Assembly: GCF_022842145.1 (NCBI RefSeq)
Contig: NZ_JALHQD010000003.1
Span: 310,001-374,000 of the forward strand
Origin: Tabrizicola sp.
GTDB lineage: Bacteria > Pseudomonadota > Alphaproteobacteria > Rhodobacterales > Rhodobacteraceae
DNA: 64,000 nt
Direction: 5' to 3'
Under the pieces are notes generated by a model, which was given only the letters and a program-made list of their open reading frames with translations, was not told where the DNA came from and did no database searches. This document shows, one piece after another, positions 16,872 to 26,285 of the stretch. How positions within the stretch are numbered: position 1 is the stretch's first letter; each line of letters begins with the position of its first letter. Position numbers and translations under genes: made by a program.

Positions 16872-17341
16872 CCGACGCGACATTCCAGGAAGGTGGCGAA
16901 GCCCCCCTGCGCCTTGTGGCGCAGGATGCCGAGGATCTGAAAGTCATCTCGACCCTGGTGCAGGACGCCGTGCTTCCGATGACCGAGCTGAAGTTCGACG
17001 CCAAGCGCCACCGCTTCGCGCTGATGCTGAACCGCTTCCGCTGGGAGGACCGGTCCCAGGCCGAGCAGGTGGGACGCCCTTACGAACGGGTCCGTTCGGT
17101 GCTTGTGGTCGAGAATGTTCTAAAAGTGCAAAGCTTTGGCTTTGATCGGGCAGATCAGGACCTGGTATTGTCGCTTTTGTCCTTGGACTTCACCGCCGGA
17201 GAGGAAGGTGCCGGTCGTCTGACGCTCACGCTTGCGGGCGACGGAGCGATCGCTCTGGATGTCGAGGCGCTGGAAGTCCGGCTGGATGATGTGACCCGGC
17301 CCTATCGCGCACCGTCTGGCAAGGTCCCGCGCCACGACTAG
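16868..17341 (+). CDS. DUF2948 family protein
   Basis: 157 aa, matching the DUF2948 family found between murA and hisD in Rhodobacterales. Conserved parts include [22 protein letters not shown] and the [19 protein letters not shown] segment. It probably forms a small beta-rich domain; no function is established. It overlaps murA by 4 bp and is followed by a 120-bp gap before hisD. Confidence 0.87.
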   Translation: MTDATFQEGGEAPLRLVAQDAEDLKVISTLVQDAVLPMTELKFDAKRHRFALMLNRFRWEDRSQAEQVGRPYERVRSVLVVENVLKVQSFGFDRADQDLVLSLLSLDFTAGEEGAGRLTLTLAGDGAIALDVEALEVRLDDVTRPYRAPSGKVPRHD

Positions 17342-17461
17342 GCAGGGGCCACAGGTCATTGAAGACTTTTGCAAGTTCCTGCGAAGGAATTTGGCCCGCG
17401 CCACCAGCCTTGAGCCTGACCTTGCACCGCGCTATCTGACCCCGACAAGCCGGAGGCCGCG

Positions 17462-18763
17462 ATGCCCGTTTTCCTGACCACCACCGACCCGGATTTCGAA
17501 ACCGCCTTCGCCGCCCTTCTGGGCCAGAAGCGGGAAGAGGCCGAGGACGTCGACCAGGCCGTCGCCACCATCATCGCGGATGTCCGGACCCGCGGCGATC
17601 AGGCGGTGATCGACCTTACTGCCCGGTTCGACCGGCTGGCCCTGACCCCCGAGACGCTTGCCTTCACGCCTGCCGAGATCGCGGCGGAGATCGCAAGGGT
17701 CAGTCCCGAAGACCGCGCCGCGCTGGATCTGGCGGCCGAGCGAATCCGCGCCTACCACGCCCGGCAGAAGCCGCAGGACGAAAGCTGGACCGACAGCGCC
17801 GGGGCCACGCTGGGCTGGCGCTGGACGCCGGTTTCTGCGGCGGGCCTGTATGTGCCCGGCGGCACGGCGTCCTATCCTTCCAGCGTGCTGATGAACGCCA
17901 TTCCGGCCAAGGTCGCGGGCGTCGAGCGCCTTGCGATCGCCTGCCCCACGCCGGACGGCAAGGTGAACCCGCTGGTCCTTCTGGCCGCCCAGATTGCCGG
18001 GGTGGACGTCATCTACCGCATCGGCGGGGCGCAGGCCGTGGCGGCGCTGGCTTACGGGACCGAAACCATCGCTGCGGTGGACAAGATCACCGGCCCGGGC
18101 AACGCCTTCGTCGCCGCCGCCAAGCGCCGGGTCTTCGGCCGCGTCGGCATCGACATGATCGCCGGCCCGTCCGAAATCCTGGTGATCGCCGATGCCGACA
18201 ACGACCCCGACTGGATCGCGCTGGACCTGCTAAGCCAGGCCGAACACGACGAAAGCGCGCAGTCGATCCTGATCACCCCCAGCGCCGCCTTTGGCGATGC
18301 GGTGGCCAGGGCCGTCGCCAAACGGCTGGAAACGCTGGAGCGCCGCGCCATAGCTGGGGCCTCCTGGGCGCAGAACGGCGCGGTGATCGTCACACGCGAC
18401 CTGTCCGAGGCGGCGGCGCTATCCAACCGCGTCGCCCCCGAGCATCTGGAGCTTTGCGTGCCCGACCCCGAGGCACTGGCCCAGGAAATCACCCATGCCG
18501 GCGCGATTTTCCTTGGCCAGTACACGCCCGAGGCCATCGGCGATTACATCGGGGGTCCGAACCATGTCCTGCCGACGGCGCGGTCGGCGCGCTTTTCGTC
18601 GGGGCTGTCCGTGCTGGACTTCATGAAGCGCACCACACTGGCGAAGATGACGCCCGAGGCGCTGAAGGCCATCGGCCCTGCCGCGGAACGGTTGGCAAAG
18701 TCGGAAAGCCTGGAGGCGCATGGCCTGTCGGTCCGCGCCCGGCTGGACCGTCTGAACGGCTGA
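17462..18763 (+). CDS. hisD: Histidinol dehydrogenase
   Basis: 433 aa, typical length. It catalyses the last two steps of histidine synthesis, histidinol to histidine, with NAD+ and a zinc ion. Family signatures are present: GPGNAFVAAAKR, IDMIAGPSEILVIAD, and NRVAPEHLELC with the catalytic Glu-His pair. The ATG follows a GGAGG-like run (GCCGGAGGCCGCG). In many relatives the UPF0262 and phosphatase genes follow directly; here a GST gene lies between. Confidence 0.96.
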   Translation: MPVFLTTTDPDFETAFAALLGQKREEAEDVDQAVATIIADVRTRGDQAVIDLTARFDRLALTPETLAFTPAEIAAEIARVSPEDRAALDLAAERIRAYHARQKPQDESWTDSAGATLGWRWTPVSAAGLYVPGGTASYPSSVLMNAIPAKVAGVERLAIACPTPDGKVNPLVLLAAQIAGVDVIYRIGGAQAVAALAYGTETIAAVDKITGPGNAFVAAAKRRVFGRVGIDMIAGPSEILVIADADNDPDWIALDLLSQAEHDESAQSILITPSAAFGDAVARAVAKRLETLERRAIAGASWAQNGAVIVTRDLSEAAALSNRVAPEHLELCVPDPEALAQEITHAGAIFLGQYTPEAIGDYIGGPNHVLPTARSARFSSGLSVLDFMKRTTLAKMTPEALKAIGPAAERLAKSESLEAHGLSVRARLDRLNG

Positions 18764-18832
18764 CGTCGGGGCCAGGACTGCTTTACCACTGCGACGGAGA
18801 GGTGCAGGGTAGCCGGAACCGAAAGGCCCGCC

Positions 18833-19477
18833 ATGCCCACGCTTTACTACTCGCGCAACCCGAACCCCCGCCTTGCCGCCGCGGTCGCCCGCTATCTTGA
18901 CGCGCCGGTAACGCTGGAATGGGCCGCCCCCTTCGACCCCGACCAGGCCCCCTTTTTCCTGACCCTGAACCCCGCCCAGAGCATCCCCATCCTGGTGGAG
19001 GACGACACCCCGCCCCTGTGGGAAGCCGATGCCATCGCCTGCCGACTGTCGCAGCTTGCCGGCTCGGACTTCTGGCGTCAGGGCCGGGATCAGCCCGACA
19101 TGATCCGCTGGATCAGTTGGGGAAAAGAGAATTTCGTCCGCGCCTGCGACATGGTGCAGTTCGAACTGGGGACCAAACGGCGCTATCATATCGGGCCCAG
19201 CGACCTTGCGATGATTGCCGAGGGAACCGCCCGCTTCCACGAGGCCGCCCCGATCCTTGACCGCCACCTGGAAGCCCGCGACTGGCTGACCGGCACCACC
19301 CCCAGCCACGCCGACTTCCGCATGGCGAGTTTCCTGCCCTTCAACGGCATCATGCGGCTGCCGCTGTCGGACTATCCCGCGCTTGACGCCTGGTACGCCC
19401 GGCTGGCCGCAATCCCCGCCTGGGCTGACCCGTTCCAGGGCCTGAACACCCCCGAACTGCCCCCGGTCCCCGCTTGA
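18833..19477 (+). CDS. Glutathione S-transferase family protein
   Basis: 214 aa. The N-terminal thioredoxin-like half (MPTLYYSRNPNPRLAAAVARYL, then SIPILVEDD and EADAIACRL) and helical C-terminal half (WLTGTTPSHADFRMASFLPF) are typical of bacterial GSTs. The cis-proline segment is SIPIL, and the glutathione gamma-Glu site is the usual E-A/S (EADAI). The substrate is unknown. It lies 69 bp after hisD, and its stop overlaps the extended upstream frame of the UPF0262 gene. Confidence 0.88.
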   Translation: MPTLYYSRNPNPRLAAAVARYLDAPVTLEWAAPFDPDQAPFFLTLNPAQSIPILVEDDTPPLWEADAIACRLSQLAGSDFWRQGRDQPDMIRWISWGKENFVRACDMVQFELGTKRRYHIGPSDLAMIAEGTARFHEAAPILDRHLEARDWLTGTTPSHADFRMASFLPFNGIMRLPLSDYPALDAWYARLAAIPAWADPFQGLNTPELPPVPA

Positions 19478-19527
19478 CCCAGCCCGCATCGTCATTGCAT
19501 CACGGGCGGAACGCCCGGGGACCTCAC

Positions 19528-20004
19528 ATGAACCGCATCTGCCAGATCGACATCGACGAGAAGGGCCTTGTGCGCCCGACACCCGAGATCGAACAGGAAC
19601 GCCGCGTCGCGATCTACGACCTCCTGGAGGAAAACTCCTTCATCCCCGCCCGACGCCCCGACCGCGAGATGCCCGAAGGCCCCTACCGCGTCCTCCTGGC
19701 GATCCGCGAGGGTCGGCTGGTCTTCGACATCGCCACCGAAGGCGGAGAGAAGGCCGCCGAATTCCACCTTTCGCTCGGGCCGTTCAAGCAGGTGGTGAAG
19801 GACTACTTCCAGATCTGCGAAAGCTATTTCGATGCGGTGAAACGCCTGCCTCCCAGCCAGATCGAGGCGATCGACATGGCCCGGCGCGGCATCCACAACG
19901 AGGGTGCGTCGATCCTGCGCGAACGGCTGGGCGGCAAGGCCGAGGTCGACACCGACACCGCGCGCCGGCTCTTCACCCTGATCTGCGTCCTGCACTGGGG
20001 CTGA
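19528..20004 (+). CDS. UPF0262 family protein
   Basis: 158 aa, beginning MNRICQIDIDEKGLVRPTPE, with the family's conserved FHLSLGPFKQVVKDYFQICESYFDAVK and HNEGASILRERL parts. I chose the ATG at 19528; the frame opens upstream to 19474 but that portion is unlike the family. Function not established. It sits 4 bp from the following phosphatase gene, as in related genomes. Confidence 0.88.
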   Translation: MNRICQIDIDEKGLVRPTPEIEQERRVAIYDLLEENSFIPARRPDREMPEGPYRVLLAIREGRLVFDIATEGGEKAAEFHLSLGPFKQVVKDYFQICESYFDAVKRLPPSQIEAIDMARRGIHNEGASILRERLGGKAEVDTDTARRLFTLICVLHWG

Positions 20005-20008
20005 CGCT

Positions 20009-20488
20009 TTGAGCGATTTCCCCCAGTCGGTGCTGTTCTGTTGCGACCACAACGCCGTGCGCTCCCCGATGGCCGAGGGGCTGATGAAGCAGATGTACGG
20101 CCAGCGCGCCTATGTCCAATCCGCCGGGGTGAAGAACGACATGGAGGTCGACGGCTTTTCCGTCGCGGTCTGCCAGGAGTTGGGGATCGAACTCAGCCGC
20201 CACCGCTCGCGCAGCTTCGAAGAGATGAAGGACTGGGGTGATGATCTCAGCCAGTTCGACCTGATCATCGCACTCTCCCCCGCCAGCCAGCGCATGGCAC
20301 TGGAGTTGACCCGCTTCCACCATCTGGCCGTCGAATACTGGCCGATCCTCGACCCAACCGGCCTTGGCGAAACGCGCGAGGCGAAGCTTGCGGCCTACCG
20401 TCAGGCGAGGGACCAGATCCGCACGCGGATGCTGGACCGTTTCGGCCCCCCAACCGAAACCGGCGAGACCGGGTCCGTCACAGCCTAG
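20009..20488 (+). CDS. Low-molecular-weight phosphatase / arsenate reductase-like protein
   Basis: 159 aa. The P-loop CDHNAVRS (C-x5-R) near the N-terminus and the KDWGDDLSQFDLII region place it in the low-molecular-weight protein tyrosine phosphatase superfamily. The start is a TTG just 4 bp past the UPF0262 stop; there is no suitable ATG. The substrate is unknown. In many Rhodobacterales infA follows; here the gene is followed by a palindromic repeat and a divergent regulator block. Confidence 0.82.
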   Translation: MSDFPQSVLFCCDHNAVRSPMAEGLMKQMYGQRAYVQSAGVKNDMEVDGFSVAVCQELGIELSRHRSRSFEEMKDWGDDLSQFDLIIALSPASQRMALELTRFHHLAVEYWPILDPTGLGETREAKLAAYRQARDQIRTRMLDRFGPPTETGETGSVTA

Positions 20489-20510
20489 GGTGGGCGATCC
20501 GCCCACCGCC
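20486..20510 (+). repeat. Palindromic repeat family A, copy 1
   Basis: Core GGTGGGCGATCCGCCCACC, preceded by TAG (the stop codon of the phosphatase gene) and followed by GCC. Identical 25-bp copies lie at 28063-28087 and 46223-46247. The 7-bp stem suggests a transcript end; here it lies between convergent genes. Confidence 0.85.
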
Positions 20511-20511
20511 C

Positions 20512-20904
20512 TCATTCCGCCGCCAGCGCCATCTTTCCTGCGATGACTCGCGGCAGGGCGCCCTCGATCCAGCCGACCAGCGCCACAACATGCGCCGCCG
20601 CCTCGCGGCCAAGCGGGGTCAGTTCGTAATCCACATGCGGCGGCACCACCTGATGCGCCGTCCGCAGCACGAACCCGTCCGCCTCCAGGTCCTTCAGGGT
20701 CTGGCTCAGCATCCGCTCGCTCACCCCACCGACCTTCCGCCGCAACTCGGCAAACCGGTGCGACCCCGTCGCCAGGGCCACCATCACCAGCGTGCCCCAC
20801 CGGTTCGTCAGGTGGTTCAATATCGTGCGCGACGGGCATTCCGCCGCCAGCACGTTCGCCAGCTTCAATCCGTCCAGCAAGACCTGTGCGTCCCGGTCCA
20901 TCAT
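20512..20904 (-). CDS. HxlR family transcriptional regulator
   Basis: 130 aa winged-helix regulator. It has the N-terminal CPSR motif with a cysteine near residue 23 and the RFAELRRKVGGVSERMLSQTLKDLEADG helix-turn-helix of HxlR proteins. It is divergent from an NAD(P)H-binding oxidoreductase gene across a 97-bp gap containing a TACTT...AAGTA palindrome. This layout matches HxlR regulators (YodB/QorR-like) that respond to quinones or electrophiles through the cysteine; that role is inferred. Confidence 0.9.
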   Translation of the reverse strand: MMDRDAQVLLDGLKLANVLAAECPSRTILNHLTNRWGTLVMVALATGSHRFAELRRKVGGVSERMLSQTLKDLEADGFVLRTAHQVVPPHVDYELTPLGREAAAHVVALVGWIEGALPRVIAGKMALAAE

Positions 20905-20941
20905 GCTGTGCGCTCCTTCGGCATACTAACAGATTTGTGCG

Positions 20942-20960
20942 TACTTCCTTTTCGTAAGTA
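20942..20960. promoter_or_regulatory. Putative HxlR operator
   Basis: TACTT (20942-20946) and AAGTA (20956-20960) form an inverted repeat around CCTTTTCGT, midway between the divergent HxlR and oxidoreductase genes. HxlR family members commonly bind TACTT-type palindromes. Confidence 0.65.
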
Positions 20961-21001
20961 AACCCGTATGTCTCCTCGTGTCAACCAAAAGGAGCATCCC
21001 C

Positions 21002-21832
21002 ATGACCATCGCCATCACCGGAGCCACCGGCCAGCTCGGCCGCCTTGCCATCGCCGCCCTCAAGGCCCGGGGTGCTGCCCCCATCGCGCTGGCCCGCGAC
21101 CCGGCCAAGGCCGCGGACCTGAGCGTCGAGACGCGCGCCTTCGACTACACCACGGCCGATCCCGCCGCGTTGAAGGGAGTGCGCACCCTCATCCTCATTT
21201 CGTCGAACGATCTCAGCGACCGCGTTGCACAGCACAAGCGCGTCATTTCGGCCGCAAAGACGGCAGGCGTCACGCGCATCGTCTATACCTCGCTCCTGAA
21301 AGGCGCGGCGAACCAGATGCAACTGGCGCTGGACCATGGTCCGACCGAAGCGGCCCTGATCGACAGCGGCATCGCCCATACGGTGCTGCGGAACGGCTGG
21401 TACACCGAGAATTACACCGGTGCCCTCGGCGCCGTTGTGGAACATGGCGCCATGATCGGCGCGGCGGGCGAAGGGCAGGTGTCCTCGGCGGCCCGCAAGG
21501 ACTATGCCGAAGCGATTGCCGTGGTGGCACTGGACGACGGCCATGCGGGGCAGGTTTATGAGCTTGCAGGCGATGCCGCGCACAGCGGGGCCGATCTGGC
21601 TGCGGCGGTGGCCAGCGCGACGGGCAAGCCGGTGGCCTATGTGAACCTGCCAGAGGCGGGCTATGCCGCGGCGCTGGAAGGATTTGGCCTGCCGCCGATC
21701 CTGGCGGGTGCACTCGCCAATAGCGAAACCTGGGCTGCGAAGGGCGCACTTTACGACGACAGCCGCACGCTCTCGCGCCTGATTGGCCGCCCGACGACCC
21801 CCATCGCCGAAACCATCGCGGCCGCGCTCTAA
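21002..21832 (+). CDS. NAD(P)H-binding SDR/NmrA-type oxidoreductase (QorB-like)
   Basis: 276 aa. The N-terminal Rossmann motif is TGATGQLG, and the NmrA-like active region (RNGWYTENYTGALGAVVEHG) follows. It resembles type 2 NAD(P)H:quinone oxidoreductases. The ATG at 21002 has AAAGGAG 7 bp upstream. Divergent from the HxlR regulator, which probably represses it. Confidence 0.88.
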   Translation: MTIAITGATGQLGRLAIAALKARGAAPIALARDPAKAADLSVETRAFDYTTADPAALKGVRTLILISSNDLSDRVAQHKRVISAAKTAGVTRIVYTSLLKGAANQMQLALDHGPTEAALIDSGIAHTVLRNGWYTENYTGALGAVVEHGAMIGAAGEGQVSSAARKDYAEAIAVVALDDGHAGQVYELAGDAAHSGADLAAAVASATGKPVAYVNLPEAGYAAALEGFGLPPILAGALANSETWAAKGALYDDSRTLSRLIGRPTTPIAETIAAAL

Positions 21833-21872
21833 GCGCCTTTAGCCCACGGGGCGGGGTGTTTCGGTGCCCCGC

Positions 21873-22520
21873 CTAACCGCGCTTCTTGCGGGCAAAGACC
21901 TTGCGAAAGCGCGTCCGGTTGGTCTGGATGAACAGATCGAACGGCGCGCCCAGGCGACCCGCCCCGTCCAGCAGATAGATCACCCCGGCCACCGCTGCCA
22001 AAGCCGCTCCCAGGGTGTTGACGATGAAATCCCCCATCGTGTCGGGAAGTCCGGACTTCATCATGTTGAAGCCGAAGAGAGTGTCCATCGCGTATTCGAA
22101 GACCTCCCACAGCACGCCCACGGTCATTGCCAGGCAGAAGGACAAGACCCCCACCGCCCAGGGCGGGGCAGCATAACGGTCGCCCTGGAACAGCATGAAG
22201 ACCAGAAGGAACCCCAGGATGCCGAAACCCATCGCCGAGCCGAAGTGCAGCGCCAGGTCCCACCACCAGAACCGGTCGTAGAAATCCTGGATCTCGCCCA
22301 GATACAGCGTGGCCAGCACGAAAAGCGCGATGGCTGCCAGGAAGCTTGGCGGCAGGCTGAGGCCGACGCGATTGGCAAGCGTCCCGGGCAGGAAGGTCAG
22401 CACCAGTGCGGCCAGAGTGACGAAGACCGCCGGCCAGACCCCGCCCCAGATGGCCACCAGGGCTTCCCCAGCCAGCAAAAGCCGGATGCCGTTCAGAACG
22501 ATGGTCGATGGCGCCGACAT
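21873..22520 (-). CDS. DUF2238/YjdF-like integral membrane protein
   Basis: 215 aa with about six hydrophobic helices. The WWWDLALHFGSAMGFGILGFL segment and the VLWEVFEYAMDTLFGFNMMKSGLPDTMGDFIVN block are characteristic of the DUF2238 (YjdF-like) family. Function unknown. It is divergent from the endonuclease/exonuclease/phosphatase gene, with only 42 bp between starts. Confidence 0.82.
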   Translation of the reverse strand: MSAPSTIVLNGIRLLLAGEALVAIWGGVWPAVFVTLAALVLTFLPGTLANRVGLSLPPSFLAAIALFVLATLYLGEIQDFYDRFWWWDLALHFGSAMGFGILGFLLVFMLFQGDRYAAPPWAVGVLSFCLAMTVGVLWEVFEYAMDTLFGFNMMKSGLPDTMGDFIVNTLGAALAAVAGVIYLLDGAGRLGAPFDLFIQTNRTRFRKVFARKKRG

Positions 22521-22562
22521 TCCACCTCTCCCGATCCCGGTCCCATCCCCTATATTGGGACC

Positions 22563-23267
22563 ATGACCTCTGATTCAAAGCCCAGCCTGCGCGTGGCGTC
22601 CTGGAATATCCGCAAGGGTCTTGGCACCGACCTGCGTCGGGACGCGGACCGGGTGCTGGCAGGGATCGCCGCGCTGAAGGCCGACATCGTGGCGCTGCAA
22701 GAGGCCGATTTCCGGCTGGGTGACCGGCCCTCGGCCCTGCCACGCGACCGGATCGGCGCCTTGACCGGTCTCGTGCCCCTGCCGATCGGCCGCAATGCCG
22801 TCAGTCTTGGCTGGCACGGAAATGCGCTTCTGGCCCGGCCCGGCATCCGTGTCTGCGGGTTGGAGCATCTCGACCTGCCCGGGCACGAACCGCGCGGCGC
22901 GGTGATCGTCGATCTCGACACGCCGGCACCGCTGCGGGTGGTGGCGGTCCATCTCGGCCTCTTCCGCGCCGCCCGCCGCCGTCAGCTCGATGCGATCCGC
23001 GCCGCCCTCCAACGCCACCCGGTGCGGCCCACGGTGATCCTTGGCGATTTCAACGAACGCTCGCAGCGCGTGGGCCTCGGGCGCATCGCCGGATCCTTCG
23101 CGATCCTGCCCACCGCCCCGACCTTCCCGTCGCGCCGTCCCTTCCTGCCGCTGGACCGGATCGTCCATTCCCTGGACCTGGAGCTTGTGCCCCTGATCCA
23201 TCCGCGCAGCGTCGGCCCGCAAGCCTCCGACCACCTTCCGCTTCTGGCGGACCTGCGCTGGCGCTAG
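22563..23267 (+). CDS. Endonuclease/exonuclease/phosphatase family protein
   Basis: 234 aa. It shows the family landmarks in order: SWNIRKG, ALQEADFR (metal-binding Glu), GDFNERS and the C-terminal SDHLPL with the catalytic Asp-His. The substrate could be DNA, a phospholipid or a small phosphate ester; the family does not tell. The start is the ATG at 22563; a longer upstream frame runs antisense to the DUF2238 gene and is not real. Confidence 0.85.
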   Translation: MTSDSKPSLRVASWNIRKGLGTDLRRDADRVLAGIAALKADIVALQEADFRLGDRPSALPRDRIGALTGLVPLPIGRNAVSLGWHGNALLARPGIRVCGLEHLDLPGHEPRGAVIVDLDTPAPLRVVAVHLGLFRAARRRQLDAIRAALQRHPVRPTVILGDFNERSQRVGLGRIAGSFAILPTAPTFPSRRPFLPLDRIVHSLDLELVPLIHPRSVGPQASDHLPLLADLRWR

Positions 23268-23290
23268 GCCGCCGCCTGGTCCGTCCCTCA

Positions 23291-23394
23291 GCCTTTCACT
23301 TTTGCCCAAATATCCCCGCGCGGAGCGCATCTCCGAGCCGTTGCGCGTCCTTCACGCGCAAAGGGCGAGACACAGGCTTGCGCGCCAGCGCTCC
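23291..23394 (+). repeat. Dispersed ~104-bp repeat family B, intergenic copy
   Basis: Begins GCCTTTCACTTTTGCCCAAA and ends GCGCGCCAGCGCTCC. It contains a hairpin with 8-bp arms TTGCGCGT/ACGCGCAA around CCTTC (23341-23361). A second copy at 39694-39796 is very similar over its whole length but lies inside a coding gene. Here it lies between convergent genes. Confidence 0.88.
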
Positions 23395-23490
23395 TTTTTG
23401 AAACCGATCCCGAAAGCGCCAACTTGCCCGGTCGGGACCCGCCGCCGAAAACGCGCGCCGTAGTCTCCGGATACTCCCAGCCTGGACAGA

Positions 23491-25191
23491 TCAGGGAATG
23501 ATCTCGAACCGGTCGACGTCCACCATCCCCATATCGGTGATCTTCAGGTGCGGGATCACCGGCAGGGCCAGGAAGGCCAACTGCAGGAACGGCTCCTCCA
23601 GCACCACCCCCAGCGACCGCGCCGCCGCCCGCAACTTCACCAACTCCTCCCGCACCTCCTCGAAGCTGAGCAGGCTCATCAGCCCCGCGACCGGCAGCGG
23701 CAGCTCGGCCAGGACCCGCCCGCCTTCCACGACCACGAAGCCCCCCTCGATCTCCACCAGTCGGTTCGCCGCGAGTGCCATATCCGTGTAATCAGCCCCC
23801 ACCACCGCGATGTTGTGGTGATCGTGACAGACGGTCGAGCCGATCGCCCCGCGTGCCAACCCGAACCCCTTCACGAACCCCGTCGCCCGGTTCCCGTTCA
23901 CCCCATGCCGCTCGATCACCGCGATCTTCACCAGATCACGGGCAATGTCCGGCCGCTTGTCCCCATCCTCGGGCGCGATCTCGAAGGTCAGGTGTTCGGT
24001 GATGATCTTGCCCGGCAGGATGCCGATCACCGGCGTCTCGACCCGGTTGCCGCCGGTCCGGAACTGCGCCGCCTCGATCTTCGCCGACTTCACCGAATGC
24101 CGCGCCACCGGCTCGGTCAAGCTTCGGCGCGCAAAGGCCGCATCATCCGCCACCACCCCACCCGCCAGCACCAGGCTGGCGTTGCACCTCTCCAGACTGT
24201 CGATCACCACGATGTCCGCGCGCTTGCCCGGTGCGATCAGCCCGCGGTCCTTCAGCCCGAATGCCTCCGCCGCCGACAGCGACGCCGCTCGGTAGACCGC
24301 CAGCGGGGTGGCCCCCAACTGAAGGGCGGTCCGGATCATGTAGTCCAGATGCCCATGCTCGCCGATGTCCAGGGGGTTCCGGTCGTCCGTACAGAAGGCA
24401 AGGTAGGGCGAGAACCGTTCCGTCAGCAGCCCCGCCAGCGCGTGCAGGTCCTTCGAGACCGACCCTTCCCGGATCAGCACCCGCATCCCCTTGCGCAGCT
24501 TTTCCAGCCCCTCGTCGAAGCTTGTCGCCTCGTGCTCGGTCCGGATTCCCGCCGCGATATAGCCGTTGAGGTCATTGCCGCGCAGCAGGGGCGCATGGCC
24601 GTCGATGTGCCGCCCCTGGAAGGCTTGCAGCTTCTCCAGGCAGTCGGGGTCCTTCATCAGGACACCGGGATAGTTCATGAACTCGGCAAGCCCGATCACC
24701 TTCGGATGGTCCATGAAGGGCATCAGGTCTTGGGCCGACAGACGCGCGCCCGTCGTCTCCATATGGGTCGAGGGCACGCAGGACGACAGCTGCACCCGCA
24801 GGTCCATTACCAGCTGCGACGCGGACTCAAGAAAGAACCGGATACCCTTGGTCCCGCAGACATTCGCGATCTCGTGCGGATCGCAGATCGCCGTCGTCAC
24901 GCCCCGAGGCGTCACGCAGCGATCAAACTCGTGCGGCGTCACCAGCGAGGATTCCACGTGCAGATGCGTGTCGATGAAACCGGGCACCAGCACGCGGCCG
25001 GACACGTCGATCTCCCGCACGCCGGAGTATGCGCCGAACACCCCCACGATGGTGTCGCCACAGATTGCAACGTCGGTTACCACCAGATCGCCGGTAATCA
25101 GGTCGAACACCCGCCCGCCCTTCAGCACCAGATCGGCGGGGACCAGACCACGGCCCTGATCAATTCTGCCTTCCAACGACGCTTTCGCCAT
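23491..25191 (-). CDS. ade: Adenine deaminase
   Basis: 566 aa. It hydrolyses adenine to hypoxanthine and ammonia (purine salvage). The metal site is visible in [16 protein letters not shown], and family motifs include [38 protein letters not shown] and [13 protein letters not shown] near the C-terminus. The ATG at 25191 has AAGGAGAACGCC upstream; the open frame beyond it is antisense to the exporter gene. Divergent from an EamA exporter. Confidence 0.95.
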   Translation of the reverse strand: MAKASLEGRIDQGRGLVPADLVLKGGRVFDLITGDLVVTDVAICGDTIVGVFGAYSGVREIDVSGRVLVPGFIDTHLHVESSLVTPHEFDRCVTPRGVTTAICDPHEIANVCGTKGIRFFLESASQLVMDLRVQLSSCVPSTHMETTGARLSAQDLMPFMDHPKVIGLAEFMNYPGVLMKDPDCLEKLQAFQGRHIDGHAPLLRGNDLNGYIAAGIRTEHEATSFDEGLEKLRKGMRVLIREGSVSKDLHALAGLLTERFSPYLAFCTDDRNPLDIGEHGHLDYMIRTALQLGATPLAVYRAASLSAAEAFGLKDRGLIAPGKRADIVVIDSLERCNASLVLAGGVVADDAAFARRSLTEPVARHSVKSAKIEAAQFRTGGNRVETPVIGILPGKIITEHLTFEIAPEDGDKRPDIARDLVKIAVIERHGVNGNRATGFVKGFGLARGAIGSTVCHDHHNIAVVGADYTDMALAANRLVEIEGGFVVVEGGRVLAELPLPVAGLMSLLSFEEVREELVKLRAAARSLGVVLEEPFLQLAFLALPVIPHLKITDMGMVDVDRFEIIP

Positions 25192-25267
25192 GGCGTTCTC
25201 CTTTCCGATAAGGGAACCTGAAACTGCCCCCGGCGTCCAGCCATACCGACCCCAGCGGAACTCTTCG

Positions 25268-26212
25268 ATGCAAGCTGCCGAGCCACGCCCGACGCGACCC
25301 CTGCGCGGGATCACCTTCAAGCTCTGTTCGGTTCTCGTGTTCATCGGCATGGCTTCGCTGATCAAGGCGACCTCCGCGCATGTTCCGGCAGGGCAGGCGG
25401 TGTTCTTCCGGTCGGCCTTCGCCATTCCGGTCATCATGATCTGGCTGGCATGGCGGCGCGAGCTGACCACCGGCCTGCGGACGGCGAACCCCGTCGGCCA
25501 CCTGTGGCGGGGTGTGGTGGGGACCATCTCGATGGGTCTGGGCTTTGCCGGGCTTGGCTACCTGCCGCTGCCCGAAGTCACCGCCATCGGCTATGCGGCC
25601 CCTCTGCTGACCGTCATCTTCGCCGCGATGTTCCTGGGTGAGGAGGTGCGGCTCTTCCGCATCTCCTGCGTCGCGTTGGGCATGGTCGGCGTCCTGATCG
25701 TGCTCTTGCCGCGTCTGTCGATCGGACCCGGCAGCGCCAGCATGACCGAGGCTTTCGGGGCGATGCTGGTGCTTGGAAGTGCAGTTTTCACGGCGCTGGC
25801 TCAGGTGTTCGTCCGCAAGCTGGTGCACTCGGAAAGCACCGCCGCCATCGTCTTCTACTTTTCGCTGACCGCGACGGCCCTGTCGCTGATCACCCTGCCG
25901 TTCGGCTGGGTGTGGCCGACGCCGCTCGAGACGGCGCTTCTGGTCCTTGCCGGCCTCCTGGGCGGGGTCGGGCAGATCCTCCTGACCTCCAGCTACCGCG
26001 AGGCGGATGCGTCGCTGGTCGCGCCTTTCGATTATGCGTCGATGATCTTTGCGCTGGCCATCGGCTACTTCGTCTTCGCCGAGATCCCAAGCTGGACGAT
26101 GCTTGGCGGGGCTGCGCTGATCGTGACGGCAGGTATCCTGATCATCTGGCGCGAACACAAGCTGGGCATCGAACGCGCCAAGCAGCGCAAGGCGATGACG
26201 CCGCAAGGGTAA
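25268..26212 (+). CDS. EamA family (DMT superfamily) transporter
   Basis: 314 aa with ten predicted membrane helices in two EamA repeats. The first half carries [21 protein letters not shown] and [31 protein letters not shown]; the second repeats the pattern up to [19 protein letters not shown]. Substrate unknown; family members export amino acids or metabolites. I start at ATG 25268 because the upstream open frame is hydrophilic and overlaps the adenine deaminase promoter. Confidence 0.88.
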   Translation: MQAAEPRPTRPLRGITFKLCSVLVFIGMASLIKATSAHVPAGQAVFFRSAFAIPVIMIWLAWRRELTTGLRTANPVGHLWRGVVGTISMGLGFAGLGYLPLPEVTAIGYAAPLLTVIFAAMFLGEEVRLFRISCVALGMVGVLIVLLPRLSIGPGSASMTEAFGAMLVLGSAVFTALAQVFVRKLVHSESTAAIVFYFSLTATALSLITLPFGWVWPTPLETALLVLAGLLGGVGQILLTSSYREADASLVAPFDYASMIFALAIGYFVFAEIPSWTMLGGAALIVTAGILIIWREHKLGIERAKQRKAMTPQG

Positions 26213-26216
26213 CCTT

Positions 26217-26285
26217 CTCGTTCGACGTCGACTTGTCGTCGGTGCGCCCCGCGAGGAGAAGCCGCAGGCGCACGAGGAGCGCCAG
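26217..26285 (+). repeat. Repeat family C, copy 1 (convergent gap)
   Basis: Contains a 23-bp core at 26236-26258 (TCGTCGGTGCGCCCCGCGAG...) that recurs with two mismatches, inverted, at 36393-36415. Both copies lie in short gaps between convergent genes, begin with TTCGACGTCG and end near CACGAGGAG. A bidirectional transcript end is likely. Confidence 0.6.

Noticed and set aside
21864-22562. Long plus-strand frame continuous with the endonuclease/exonuclease/phosphatase gene
   Set aside because: It runs antisense to the DUF2238 membrane-protein gene, is Gln/Arg/Pro-rich and unlike the family; the true start is ATG 22563.
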